From assembly GCF_000801955.1 (NCBI RefSeq), contig NZ_JSZO01000003.1, positions 1-64,000 on the forward strand: a DNA stretch of 64,000 bases, read 5' to 3'. The stretch comes from Ralstonia sp. A12 (GTDB lineage Bacteria; Pseudomonadota; Gammaproteobacteria; Burkholderiales; Burkholderiaceae). Shown in pieces: positions 25,364-33,679 of the stretch (within the stretch, counting starts at the first letter, position 1; every line of letters begins with the position of its first letter). The position numbers and the translations under genes were made by a program. The notes beneath the pieces were generated by a model. The model saw only the letters and a program-made list of their open reading frames with translations. It was not told the DNA's origin and did not search any database.

Positions 25364-26248
25364 GTGAGCACTGTCCGCTTCCTCCGCACCTTTGTCGCCG
25401 TAGCGCGCCATGGCTCGTTTGCCGCCGCCGCCGAGCGCGTGGCGCTCACGCAGGCCGCCGTGAGCCTGCAGATGCGTGCGCTGGAAGCCGAGTTGCGCCG
25501 CGACTTGTTCGACCGCTCCGGGCGCACTGTTACGCTCAATGCCCATGGCCGCGCACTGCTGCCGCAAGCCGAGCACCTGCTGAGCCTGTACGACGCCATG
25601 CGCATCGGCGATGAGCCGCAGACCGAGCTGGCCGGTGCCGTGGCGATCGGTGCAGTGGTGTCGGTGATGGGTTCGCTGGCACACGCGGTGGCGGGGCTCA
25701 AGCAGGCGCACAAGGGGCTCGACGTGAAGCTGATCACGGGCAAGTCTGGCGAGCTGGCCGAGCAGGTGGAGGCGGGTGAGCTGGACGGTGCGCTGGTGGT
25801 CGAGCATCTGGAGCGTTTGCCGGCCAACCTTGCATGGCATCCGCTCTACACCGAGCCGCTGGTGGTGGTGGCCGGCCGCCACACGCGCGGCCGTGCGGAA
25901 GAAGTCCTGCGCACGCATCCGTTCCTGCGCTTTGACCGTGCCGTGCGCACCGGCGCGCTCATCGATCGTGCACTGCGCAAGACGCACATGGCGGTCAACG
26001 AGTTCATCGAGGTCAACTCGATCGAGGCGATTGTCGAGCTGGTGCGCCAGCAGGTGGGGGTGACGCTGGTGCCGCGTCTGCGCCGCGCCAGTTGGGAGAG
26101 CGATCCGGCCTTGCGCGTGCTGCCCATGCCACCGCAGACGCCCGTGCGCACCGTCGGCATGATCGAGCGGCGCGAGCACGTGCGGCACGGTGTGATTCAG
26201 GCAGTACTCGATGCGCTCGAAACCACACTTGGCAAGTCCAGCACCTAA
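25364..26248 (+). CDS. LysR-family transcriptional regulator
   Basis: A 294-residue regulator with an N-terminal winged helix-turn-helix (about 1-60, FVAVARHGSFAAAAERVALTQAAVSLQMRAL split by the turn) and a C-terminal effector-binding domain. The start is GTG at 25364. It is divergent from the gamma-glutamyltransferase and MHS transporter genes, the classical LysR arrangement, so it probably controls them. The inducer is likely the substrate or product of that pathway. Confidence 0.88.
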   Translation: MSTVRFLRTFVAVARHGSFAAAAERVALTQAAVSLQMRALEAELRRDLFDRSGRTVTLNAHGRALLPQAEHLLSLYDAMRIGDEPQTELAGAVAIGAVVSVMGSLAHAVAGLKQAHKGLDVKLITGKSGELAEQVEAGELDGALVVEHLERLPANLAWHPLYTEPLVVVAGRHTRGRAEEVLRTHPFLRFDRAVRTGALIDRALRKTHMAVNEFIEVNSIEAIVELVRQQVGVTLVPRLRRASWESDPALRVLPMPPQTPVRTVGMIERREHVRHGVIQAVLDALETTLGKSST

Positions 26249-26283
26249 ACTTGAAGCGTCATCAACGGGCCCTGGGGGCTGCC

Positions 26284-26694
26284 ATGAACGCATTCATCGA
26301 ACGTTGGCGCGACGAGCTGATTCTGCTCGGTCGCGTGCTGATGATGTTGCTGTTCCTGATTTCCGGCTGGGGAAAACTCACAGGCTTCTCCGGCACCGTG
26401 GGCTACATGGGCTCGGTCGGGGCGCCGATGCCGATGGCCGCCGCCGCCGTCGCCGTCATCATGGAATTTGGCGTGGGAATCGCGCTGCTGATCGGCTTCT
26501 GGACACGGCCGCTGGCATTGCTGATGGCGCTGTTTGTGCTGGGCACCGCGCTGATCGCCCATAGCTTCTGGAACGTGGAAGGCGCCATGCAGACCGCCAA
26601 CATGGTGCAGTTCTACAAGAACCTCAGCATCATGGGCGGGCTGCTCATGCTGGCCGTGACGGGGCCGGGGAAGTATGCGCTGCAGAAGTCGTAG
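26284..26694 (+). CDS. DoxX family membrane protein
   Basis: A 136-residue, four-span membrane protein of the DoxX family. Signature segments are visible: LLGRVLMMLLFLISGWGKL near the N terminus, GYMGSVGAP, and a central helix with EFGVGIALLIGFWTRP. Members have been linked to thiosulfate oxidation or oxidative stress, but most are uncharacterised. It lies 35 bases after the LysR gene on the same strand, possibly cotranscribed, and converges on an MFS gene. Confidence 0.88.
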   Translation: MNAFIERWRDELILLGRVLMMLLFLISGWGKLTGFSGTVGYMGSVGAPMPMAAAAVAVIMEFGVGIALLIGFWTRPLALLMALFVLGTALIAHSFWNVEGAMQTANMVQFYKNLSIMGGLLMLAVTGPGKYALQKS

Positions 26695-26704
26695 GCGTGG
26701 CCAG

Positions 26705-28261
26705 TTAGCGCAGCGACCGCTGCACCAGCACCAGCACCGCAAACACGCCGCAGGCAATCGCAAACCAGCTGAACAGTTGCGTGCCGGCCAGCAGCGTCGC
26801 CTGCCGGTCGATCTCGGCCGACAGGCTGGCCAGCCGTTCAGGCGTGAGCGGGTTGGCCGCCTGCAGGTCCGACGTGAAGCGCGTGACGTGCGCCACGATC
26901 AGCGAGCGCGACTCGGCCTGCTGCGACTGCAGCGACACCACGGCCAGCCCCGTGCCCACCGCCGTGGCGAACTGGCGTGCGATGTTCTTCATCTGGTAGC
27001 CGTGCGCGAAGTCTTCGCGGTCGAGATCGAGGTAGGTCATCATCGCGACCTGGATCATCACGGCGCCCGGCGTCATGCCTTCCAGGATCGACACGGGGAA
27101 GAACGCGTAGTCCGGTGCACCGGGCATCAGGCTCGTTGCCAGTAGCAGCGCAGCCGCTGCATAGATGGCAAAGCCGATGGCGATGAAGCGGCGCTTGCGG
27201 AAGAAGAACGGCAGCCAGACGGTCATGACGACGGCCACCGCGGTCGACACCGCGCCGCTGATCATCAGGAACAGCGTGGTCGTGCGGAACGTGAAACCCA
27301 GCCCGCCTTGTGACACCGCCGGAAACAGATACGACCAGTAGCCGCTCATCAGGTAGTAGACGCCGTAGAAGCCGATGCCCCACAGATAGCGGCGGCCGCT
27401 CAGGCGCGAGAGGTCGAGCCACGGATCCGGGTGCGTGCGCAGGCGGTGGATGGCCAGCAGCAGCGCGGCCGCGCCACCCAGCAGCAACAGCGGAATCACG
27501 GGCGATGCGGTCAGCCGGTTGTAGCGCAACTCCGACAAGCCCATCAGGAACGACAGTGCGCCAATGGCGATGGCACCCACGCCAATCCAGTCCCACTGGC
27601 TCTCTTCCGGCGGCGCTTCATGCGGGCGGCGGGCGGCACGTGTACGCGGCTGATGGCGTTCGGGCGGCAGGAAGAACATGGCAATCCATGCGACCACCGC
27701 AAGCCCCAGCTCCAGCCAGAAGATCACGCGCCATTCGCTGTATTCCAGCACCTCGGCGCAGATCCATGGCGCGATGGTCGTCAGCCCGAACAGGCCGACG
27801 CTGAACATCAGCATGGGCGGGATGCGCTCGTCGGGCTCGGTGGTGAGCTGCACCAGAATGCGCGAGGCCGAGAACAGCCCACCGGCGCCCAGGCCCTGGA
27901 TGGTCCGGCCGATAATGAGTTCACCAATGTTGTTGGACGTTGCGCAGACCACGCAACCGATGCCGAACAGCACGATGCCTGCCAGCGCGAACAGCCGGTA
28001 GCCCACGTGCGCGGCAATGCGGCCAATGGCCAGGTTGGCCACCACGGCGGCCACGGCATAGGCGGTGACGGCGTACAGATATGCGTCTGGGCTGGCATGC
28101 ACGCCGCCCTGGATATGCTGGCCCGCCACGGCCATCATCTGAGAAGAGACGAAATCGAGGCCCGTGGCCAGGCCCACCGCCAAGCCAAAAGCGTGGATGC
28201 GAGCGGAAGAAAAGTGGGGAAACGCCCGCAGCGAGGCGGGCGGTAGGATTTGCAGCGACAT
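26705..28261 (-). CDS. DHA2-type MFS efflux transporter
   Basis: A 518-residue protein with about 14 membrane spans, the size and layout of the DHA2 drug:proton antiporter group (EmrB, QacA-like). The motif C-like region GAGGLFSASRILVQL and long mid-protein loops are visible. It probably exports a drug or metabolite. A divergent LysR gene starts 64 bases away and likely controls it. The start is uncertain between ATG 28261 and ATG 28273; neither has a strong ribosome site. No HlyD-type partner gene is adjacent. Confidence 0.82.
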   Translation of the reverse strand: MSLQILPPASLRAFPHFSSARIHAFGLAVGLATGLDFVSSQMMAVAGQHIQGGVHASPDAYLYAVTAYAVAAVVANLAIGRIAAHVGYRLFALAGIVLFGIGCVVCATSNNIGELIIGRTIQGLGAGGLFSASRILVQLTTEPDERIPPMLMFSVGLFGLTTIAPWICAEVLEYSEWRVIFWLELGLAVVAWIAMFFLPPERHQPRTRAARRPHEAPPEESQWDWIGVGAIAIGALSFLMGLSELRYNRLTASPVIPLLLLGGAAALLLAIHRLRTHPDPWLDLSRLSGRRYLWGIGFYGVYYLMSGYWSYLFPAVSQGGLGFTFRTTTLFLMISGAVSTAVAVVMTVWLPFFFRKRRFIAIGFAIYAAAALLLATSLMPGAPDYAFFPVSILEGMTPGAVMIQVAMMTYLDLDREDFAHGYQMKNIARQFATAVGTGLAVVSLQSQQAESRSLIVAHVTRFTSDLQAANPLTPERLASLSAEIDRQATLLAGTQLFSWFAIACGVFAVLVLVQRSLR

Positions 28262-28325
28262 GTGCCCGAGCATAAACTTGCCCGCCAGCCGGATAAACGG
28301 CCAACTCTAGGAACACTGTCCAGTC

Positions 28326-29252
28326 ATGCGAACAATGGAGTGGAACGACTGGGAGACCTTCTGCCGCGTGGTGGAGGCCGGCAGCTTTACCGCCGCTGCC
28401 GAGGCGCTGGGTATCCCCAAATCGACCGCCAGTGCCGCCGTATCGCGGTTGGAAGCTGCCCTGGGCGTGCGGCTCATGACCCGCACCACGCGCCAGTTGC
28501 GGCTGACCGAAGCGGGCTCGCACTTCTATGACGACATCGCGCCATTGTTCGAGCGCCTGCGCGAAGTGCACGCCGACACCACCGCCGCCAGCGAGACGGT
28601 CGCCGGTACGCTGCGCATCGCCGCACCGTACGAGGTGGGCGCGCAGCATCTGACCGAGCCGGTGTGCCGCACGCTGGAGAAATACCCCCACCTGCAGATC
28701 CAGGTGCACATCTCGTGGGAGCAGCCGGACCTGCTGGCCAGCGGCTACGACATCGTCTTCGTGATGGTTGATCAGGTGCTGCCGGATTCGTCATTGGTGG
28801 CGCGGCGCGTGGTGTTGATCCCGCGCGGTTTGTACGCATCGCCGACCTTGTTGGCGGAACGCCCGCCGCTCAAGACGCCCGCCGATCTGGCCGGCTGGCC
28901 GTGTCTTTCCGGCCCCGACGATGCAAGCTGGGCCTTCCGCCCCGTTGGCGAGCCCACGGCCGAGCCGATTGAAATTCCCATCCAGCCGCGCCTGCAGACC
29001 TTGAATGCGGAGATGCGCGCCCGCGCCGCCGTGCGCGGCCTGGGCGTGGCCCGCATGGCGCGCTCCGTGGGCGATACGGAAGTCGCCGCCGGCCGCCTGG
29101 TGCGCGTGCTGCCTGATTTCGAGCTGACCGCGCTGCGCGTTTACGCGCTGATGCCGGCGCGCAAGCTGGTGCCGCGCAAGGTGCGCGTGTTTCTGGATGC
29201 GCTGGAAGCCGAGGGCGCGGCCGCCACGGTGGCTGCATCTGCGCCCGCCTAG
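28326..29252 (+). CDS. LysR-family transcriptional regulator
   Basis: A 308-residue regulator with an N-terminal helix-turn-helix (WETFCRVVEAGSFTAAAEAL, then IPKSTASAAVSRLE) and a substrate-binding-like C terminus. It belongs to the subgroup with SxFF/TAVS-like helices common in Burkholderiales. It is divergent from the DHA2 exporter, its most likely target. ATG 28335 is an alternative start. Confidence 0.88.
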   Translation: MRTMEWNDWETFCRVVEAGSFTAAAEALGIPKSTASAAVSRLEAALGVRLMTRTTRQLRLTEAGSHFYDDIAPLFERLREVHADTTAASETVAGTLRIAAPYEVGAQHLTEPVCRTLEKYPHLQIQVHISWEQPDLLASGYDIVFVMVDQVLPDSSLVARRVVLIPRGLYASPTLLAERPPLKTPADLAGWPCLSGPDDASWAFRPVGEPTAEPIEIPIQPRLQTLNAEMRARAAVRGLGVARMARSVGDTEVAAGRLVRVLPDFELTALRVYALMPARKLVPRKVRVFLDALEAEGAAATVAASAPA

Positions 29253-29316
29253 CCGAAGACCGGCGCCGGATGTCACAATCGGCGCTTCCCAATTCGGATT
29301 GTGAGGACCGGCGGCC

Positions 29317-30285
29317 ATGCGTTTGCGCCAGATCGAAGTCTTCCGCGCGGTGATGCTGGTCGGTACGGTCAGCGAGGCAGCGCGCATGCTGAACGTGTCG
29401 CAGCCCGTGGTGACGCGGGTGCTGCAGCATACCGAGCTGCAGCTCGGCTTTCGCCTGTTCGATCGCACCAAGGGTCGCCTGCAGCCCACCGCTGAGGCGT
29501 TCGAGCTGTTCAGCGAAGTCGAGCGCCTGTATCAGGAGGTCGAGCGCGTCCGGCGCGTGTCGGCCAACCTGCGGCACAAGGGGGCAGGGCGCCTGCGCGT
29601 AGCGGCCACGCCGAGCCTGGCGCCGAGCATTCTCGCGCCCGCCGTGCGACGTTTCTCGCAACGGCATCCCGATACGCTGGTGCGCGTGTTCACGCATCAC
29701 ACGGCCGAGATCGTGCAGGGCCTGCTCTCGCAAGACATCGACGTGGGCTTTGCCTTTGCGCCGCCCGTGCATCCGGCCATCAGCACCACGCCCGTCGCGC
29801 AGGGACGCATCTTGCTGGCCGCGCCGCGCGCCTGGGTGAGCGGCAAGACCGATGGGCGCGCGCTGCACAAGCTCGTCGCCGAGAAACCGTTCATCGGGCT
29901 GGAAGATCAGATTTCGCTGGGCTCACTGGTCGGGCAGACACTGGCGCGCGGTGGGTTGGCACCGCAGTCGACGCTGGAGGTGCAGACATACTCGCTGGCG
30001 CGCTCGCTGGTGGAGGAGTCGCTGGGTGTGACGATGCTCGATCAGTTCACAGCAGCCACCGGCAGCATGGACCGCATCGCGCTGTTCGCGCTGGAGCCCG
30101 CGCAGACGTTTGACGTGCGCGCCATGCGTGCCGAGCATCACGCACCGTCATCGCTGGCGGATAGCCTTGTGCAATGTTTTGCCGAGGCTGCCCGCGCGTT
30201 GTCCGACGAGTTGCCGCAACGCCTGGAGCCGACGCCGTTCGTCCTCAAAACCGGCGCCAACGTAGACGCGGCCGCGGCTGACTAA
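29317..30285 (+). CDS. LysR-family transcriptional regulator
   Basis: A 322-residue regulator. The DNA-binding domain (RLRQIEVFRAVMLVGTVSEA, then LNVSQPVVTRVLQH) resembles the NocR/OccR and CysB-related group that senses amino acids or organic acids. GAGGA lies about ten bases before the ATG. It follows another LysR gene by 64 bases, and no obvious structural target is beside it. The MliC-like gene 57 bases downstream is the nearest candidate. Confidence 0.87.
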   Translation: MRLRQIEVFRAVMLVGTVSEAARMLNVSQPVVTRVLQHTELQLGFRLFDRTKGRLQPTAEAFELFSEVERLYQEVERVRRVSANLRHKGAGRLRVAATPSLAPSILAPAVRRFSQRHPDTLVRVFTHHTAEIVQGLLSQDIDVGFAFAPPVHPAISTTPVAQGRILLAAPRAWVSGKTDGRALHKLVAEKPFIGLEDQISLGSLVGQTLARGGLAPQSTLEVQTYSLARSLVEESLGVTMLDQFTAATGSMDRIALFALEPAQTFDVRAMRAEHHAPSSLADSLVQCFAEAARALSDELPQRLEPTPFVLKTGANVDAAAAD

Positions 30286-30342
30286 CTTTTTCGTCGCGCG
30301 CACGTCTAACGGTTTCTGTTGACCTTCCAAGGAGACTGATCG

Positions 30343-30810
30343 ATGCGACGTTCTGCAACTGCCCTGATCTTTGGCGTGGCACTGTCTGCCGGCGTGTTCA
30401 GCGGCGTGGCCGTGGCGCAGCAATCGCCGGTGCCCGGCATGTCGTCTGATGATCTGAACACCGCGCTCGACTTTGCCAAGGCCGGACTCAACAAAGCCAT
30501 CGATCAGGCGCGCGCCTATACCGCGCTGCCGATCAAGGATCCGCGCGATGTGCGCTACACCTGCGAGGGCGGCAAGACGCTCGCGGTGAAATACATGACG
30601 GTGGGAGATACGCCGCTGGCATCCATCGTTCTTGATGGCAAGACGCTCGTCTTCGCCAATGTGATTGCGGCCTCGGGCGCGCGCTATGCGTCGGGCCCGT
30701 ATGTGTGGTGGACGAAGGGCCCCACCGGCTTTCTCGCCGACGAGACCCTGCCTGGTAATCGCAATCAGCTCTACCGAGATTGCAACGAGGCTACCAGCGG
30801 GCGTCCTTAG
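30343..30810 (+). CDS. Secreted MliC-like lysozyme inhibitor
   Basis: A 155-residue protein with a signal peptide (cleavage near VAVAQ), a helical spacer and a C-terminal MliC-type beta-barrel domain (about 65-135). The domain shows YTCEGGKTLAVKY, LDGKTLVF, SGARYASG and YVWWTKG, the family pattern in which a conserved Ser/Lys loop blocks c-type lysozyme. There is no lipobox Cys, so it is periplasmic rather than lipid-anchored. AAGGAGA precedes the start. It protects the wall from host or competitor lysozyme, if it works like its relatives. Its stop overlaps the convergent hydrolase gene by four bases. Confidence 0.82.
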   Translation: MRRSATALIFGVALSAGVFSGVAVAQQSPVPGMSSDDLNTALDFAKAGLNKAIDQARAYTALPIKDPRDVRYTCEGGKTLAVKYMTVGDTPLASIVLDGKTLVFANVIAASGARYASGPYVWWTKGPTGFLADETLPGNRNQLYRDCNEATSGRP

Positions 30811-31769
30811 ATTTCGAGCAGATCGCGCCCGACAATGATCTCGCCCTTGAAGTGCGGGCGTACCGCATCCAGCCACACCGAATCTTCCAGGAACGGATAG
30901 CCGCCCGGCACGAAGTGCGACAGCACCAGCGTCTTCACCTTGGCCTCGGTGGCGATGCGGCCGACGTCTTCGGCGGAGGTGTGGCTTGCCAGCAGGTGCT
31001 CGCGCAGCGTCTTGGCGTTGGGCTCGGTGGAGAGCAGCTTGTCGAGCGACGGCAGATGCATCACCTCATGCACCAGCACATCGGCGCCATAGGCCATGCG
31101 CACGAGGTTTTCGCTCGGTGCCGTATCGCCGGAGATGACGATGGAGCGGTCTGCCGAATCAAAGCGGAACGCAAATGCGGGTGACACGGGCGGGTGCTTG
31201 ACCAGCGCGCTGGTCACCTTCACGTTGGCGTCCTGCATCACCAGCCCGCCTTCGGTCAGCTCATGCGGATGGATCATCGGTGCCAGCGGCGGGCGGCCTT
31301 CATCGGCGATGCGGGTGCGGATGTCGTAGTCGTACAGCTCGAGGAACTTGGTCGTCATCGCGGCCAGCGGGGGCGGGCCCCAGGCGTCCACCGGGCCGGT
31401 CAGGTCGGTGGCCCACGCGAGCAGTAACAGCGTGCCGTAGTCGGCGTTGTGATCCGAGTGCTGGTGCGTGATGAAGACGTTGCGGATGGCCTTGAGCTTG
31501 AGCCCGGCGCTCACGTACTGGCGCCCGACGCCGTTGCCGCAATCGACCACGTACGACACGCCGTTGATGACGATCACCTGTGCCGGCGCCGAGCGGTTCT
31601 TCTTGGGCGTTGGCCCACCACCCGTGCCCAGCAGGATCAGCCGAGTGCCCTTCGGCGTATCAGCGGCCGAGGCCGCGAGCGGCCAGCCTGCGGAGGCAGC
31701 GCCAGCGCCCACAGCCAGCGCACCGGCTTGCCGCATCCAGCGGCGACGGTTGTTGTCGAAAGCGTGCAT
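30807..31769 (-). CDS. Tat-exported metallo-beta-lactamase-fold hydrolase
   Basis: A 320-residue metallohydrolase. The N terminus has a twin-arginine signal (RRRWMRQAGALAVGAG, cleavage near ASAA). The zinc motif is THQHSDHNAD at 101-110, and ISGDTAPSENL and the late SHF histidine complete the site. It resembles arylsulfatase/RNase Z-like members of the fold; the substrate is unknown. A Tat signal fits metal loading in the cytoplasm. It ends four bases inside the convergent MliC-like gene. Confidence 0.85.
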   Translation of the reverse strand: MHAFDNNRRRWMRQAGALAVGAGAASAGWPLAASAADTPKGTRLILLGTGGGPTPKKNRSAPAQVIVINGVSYVVDCGNGVGRQYVSAGLKLKAIRNVFITHQHSDHNADYGTLLLLAWATDLTGPVDAWGPPPLAAMTTKFLELYDYDIRTRIADEGRPPLAPMIHPHELTEGGLVMQDANVKVTSALVKHPPVSPAFAFRFDSADRSIVISGDTAPSENLVRMAYGADVLVHEVMHLPSLDKLLSTEPNAKTLREHLLASHTSAEDVGRIATEAKVKTLVLSHFVPGGYPFLEDSVWLDAVRPHFKGEIIVGRDLLEI

Positions 31770-31807
31770 GCGGCGGTCTCCTCTCTGTTGTTGTGTGTGT
31801 TCGCGTT

Positions 31808-32260
31808 TCAGCGGGGCAGTCCGCCCACCTTCATGCCGGGCTTGATCCCCTTGCGTGCAAACCAGCCCTTGTTCATTTCCAGTGCATAGCTGCCGGCCTG
31901 GGTCGGGCAGTGGTTGTCTTCCGTCTGCGGTTTCATCTCGGCAATGTCGGAGATGGTGCCGTCGTCGGTAATGAAGGCGATCGACAGCGGCAGGTCGGTG
32001 TTCTTCATCCAGAAGCAGTGGCCGGCGGATTCATCAAACACGAACAGCATGCCAGCGGTGTCGGGCATCGATTTGCGGAACATCAGGCCGGTTTCGCGCG
32101 TTTGCTGGGTAGCGGCCACTTCGGCTTTGACCTTGTACATGCCGATGGTCAAATTGGCGACGGGCAGGCCAGCGTTCGGAGCCGTGGGGGTTTGGGCGAG
32201 CGCCCCGGTGGCGGCAACGGCCAGCGACAGGGCGGCAAAGAGGCGGGACAGGGTGGTCAT
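31808..32260 (-). CDS. DUF192 family exported protein
   Basis: A 150-residue protein with a signal peptide (cleavage near GALAQ) and a DUF192 domain (RETGLMFRKSMPDTAGMLFVF, CFWMKNTDLPLSIAFI, ALEMNKGWF). The family is common, small and periplasmic, without an assigned reaction. The frame can start with TTG at 32275, but ATG 32260 is more likely. It lies just upstream of the Tat hydrolase on the same strand (38-base gap), so the two probably share a transcript. Confidence 0.88.
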   Translation of the reverse strand: MTTLSRLFAALSLAVAATGALAQTPTAPNAGLPVANLTIGMYKVKAEVAATQQTRETGLMFRKSMPDTAGMLFVFDESAGHCFWMKNTDLPLSIAFITDDGTISDIAEMKPQTEDNHCPTQAGSYALEMNKGWFARKGIKPGMKVGGLPR

Positions 32261-32350
32261 GGCGCGTGTGGACAAAAAATGTAACGCACCATGATCGGCA
32301 CTCGGCCAGCCGCCGTCAATGAGACTGCGCCTAAGGCCGGGCCGAAGTTG

Positions 32351-33679
32351 TTACCGCGTGTTTATGACCTGGCGCTCGGCGGCGGCCGTCTTGGTGGTGG
32401 TCTTGCCGGTGTGCGCCGAGCGTGCCTTGTCAGCCGCCGGGTCTGGCATGAGCCCCACGTAACGTGCATCGGTGAGCGTGCGCAGGAAGGCGACGATGTC
32501 GTCGATCTCGTCTTCCGTCAGGGCGGGCGTGGTGCCAGGGCGGCGGTTCATCGGCACGGCGTTCACGTTGATGTTGCTCTGGTACTTGGCGGGCACGTCG
32601 TCAAACCGCTTGCCACCGGGGTACCACTGCGCGGGGTCTGTCGAGCGCGTGGCATAGAAGGCCACCGTGTCGCGCAGCGTGCGGAACACGCCGTTGTGCA
32701 TGAAGGTCTGCCGTACCGCCACGTTGCGCAGGCCCGCCGTGCGGAAGTAGCTGCACCACTGGTCGGGTTCGGGCCATTTGAGCTTGCGGGCGGTCTGGCA
32801 CAGGCCGACGTCGAAGTGCTTGGCGTCCTTGTTGGCGGGCAGCAGCGGGTTGCGCGGCACGGCAATGGCGTCGTAACCGAAATCGGTGAACAGCGAGCGC
32901 TCGGGCCGCGACGACGATTCCACCATCAGGTGGCATGACGCGCAGTTGCCCTTGTCCGGGTTGCGGAACAGCGCGAGGCCACGCATTTCGGCGGCGGACA
33001 GCGGCGTGCGCTTGCGCAAAAAATCATCAAAGCGCGAAGTGAACGGCGCCATCTCGTCGCTCTGGAAATAGGCCTCCAGCGCCTTGCCCAGCACGCCGAC
33101 AAGGCGTTCCGGATCACGTACCGCATCGGCACCGAATTGCTTCGTCAGTGCCTGGCCGAGGTCGGTGCCGGCCACTTTGCGCTGCAGCGTGCGCGGCGAT
33201 GGGTTGCCCATCTCATCGGGGCTGAACAGCGGCCCGCGGATCTGCTCGGCCAGCGTATCGGCACGGCCATCGACGAAGAAGCCGCCGAACGGCGACGGGA
33301 AGCTGGCGTCGTCGTCCTGGAAGAAATAGCGATGAGGGAGATAGCGCAGGTATAGCAGCGATGGCGCATTGCGCGCCGCCACGTGCCCTGGACGGCTGCC
33401 GGCCGGCACACCGACGCGCAGCGCCTCACCCTTCAGCGTGGGCGCGAAGGCGCGGCCAGGGTCATGGCATGCCGCGCACGACGTGCCTTGCGGTTCCGAC
33501 AGGCGTGGGTCAAAGAACACCCGCTTGCCGAGTGCGACGAGGTTCGGGTCCGACTTGAACGACGTCGATTCGGCTGGCGGCGGCACGGCGTCCAGCTTGG
33601 GCGTCATGCCGATCGATTCGGCTGCCGCCGCACCCGAGAAGAGTGCGGCAGCAACCAGCAGCGCGGAGCGTAGGCGCAT
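32351..33679 (-). CDS. Di-heme cytochrome c peroxidase/MauG family protein
   Basis: A 442-residue periplasmic protein with a signal peptide and two covalent heme sites: CAACH at 68-72 and CASCH at 246-250. The layout is that of bacterial cytochrome c peroxidases and MauG-like enzymes, but it is longer than the usual 320-350 residues, with an extended middle (about 110-160). It could reduce hydrogen peroxide or oxidise a protein or organic partner. The start is set by a TGATG overlap with the upstream metallophosphoesterase gene, which implies coupled translation and a shared function. Confidence 0.88.
   Translation of the reverse strand: MRLRSALLVAAALFSGAAAAESIGMTPKLDAVPPPAESTSFKSDPNLVALGKRVFFDPRLSEPQGTSCAACHDPGRAFAPTLKGEALRVGVPAGSRPGHVAARNAPSLLYLRYLPHRYFFQDDDASFPSPFGGFFVDGRADTLAEQIRGPLFSPDEMGNPSPRTLQRKVAGTDLGQALTKQFGADAVRDPERLVGVLGKALEAYFQSDEMAPFTSRFDDFLRKRTPLSAAEMRGLALFRNPDKGNCASCHLMVESSSRPERSLFTDFGYDAIAVPRNPLLPANKDAKHFDVGLCQTARKLKWPEPDQWCSYFRTAGLRNVAVRQTFMHNGVFRTLRDTVAFYATRSTDPAQWYPGGKRFDDVPAKYQSNINVNAVPMNRRPGTTPALTEDEIDDIVAFLRTLTDARYVGLMPDPAADKARSAHTGKTTTKTAAAERQVINTR

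Noticed and set aside
23061-25367. A 768-codon plus-strand open frame opposite the MHS transporter and gamma-glutamyltransferase genes
   Set aside because: It is the mirror of two well-supported genes in high-GC DNA. Its product is rich in Arg, His, Gly and Gln, with no domain, and it has no ribosome site.
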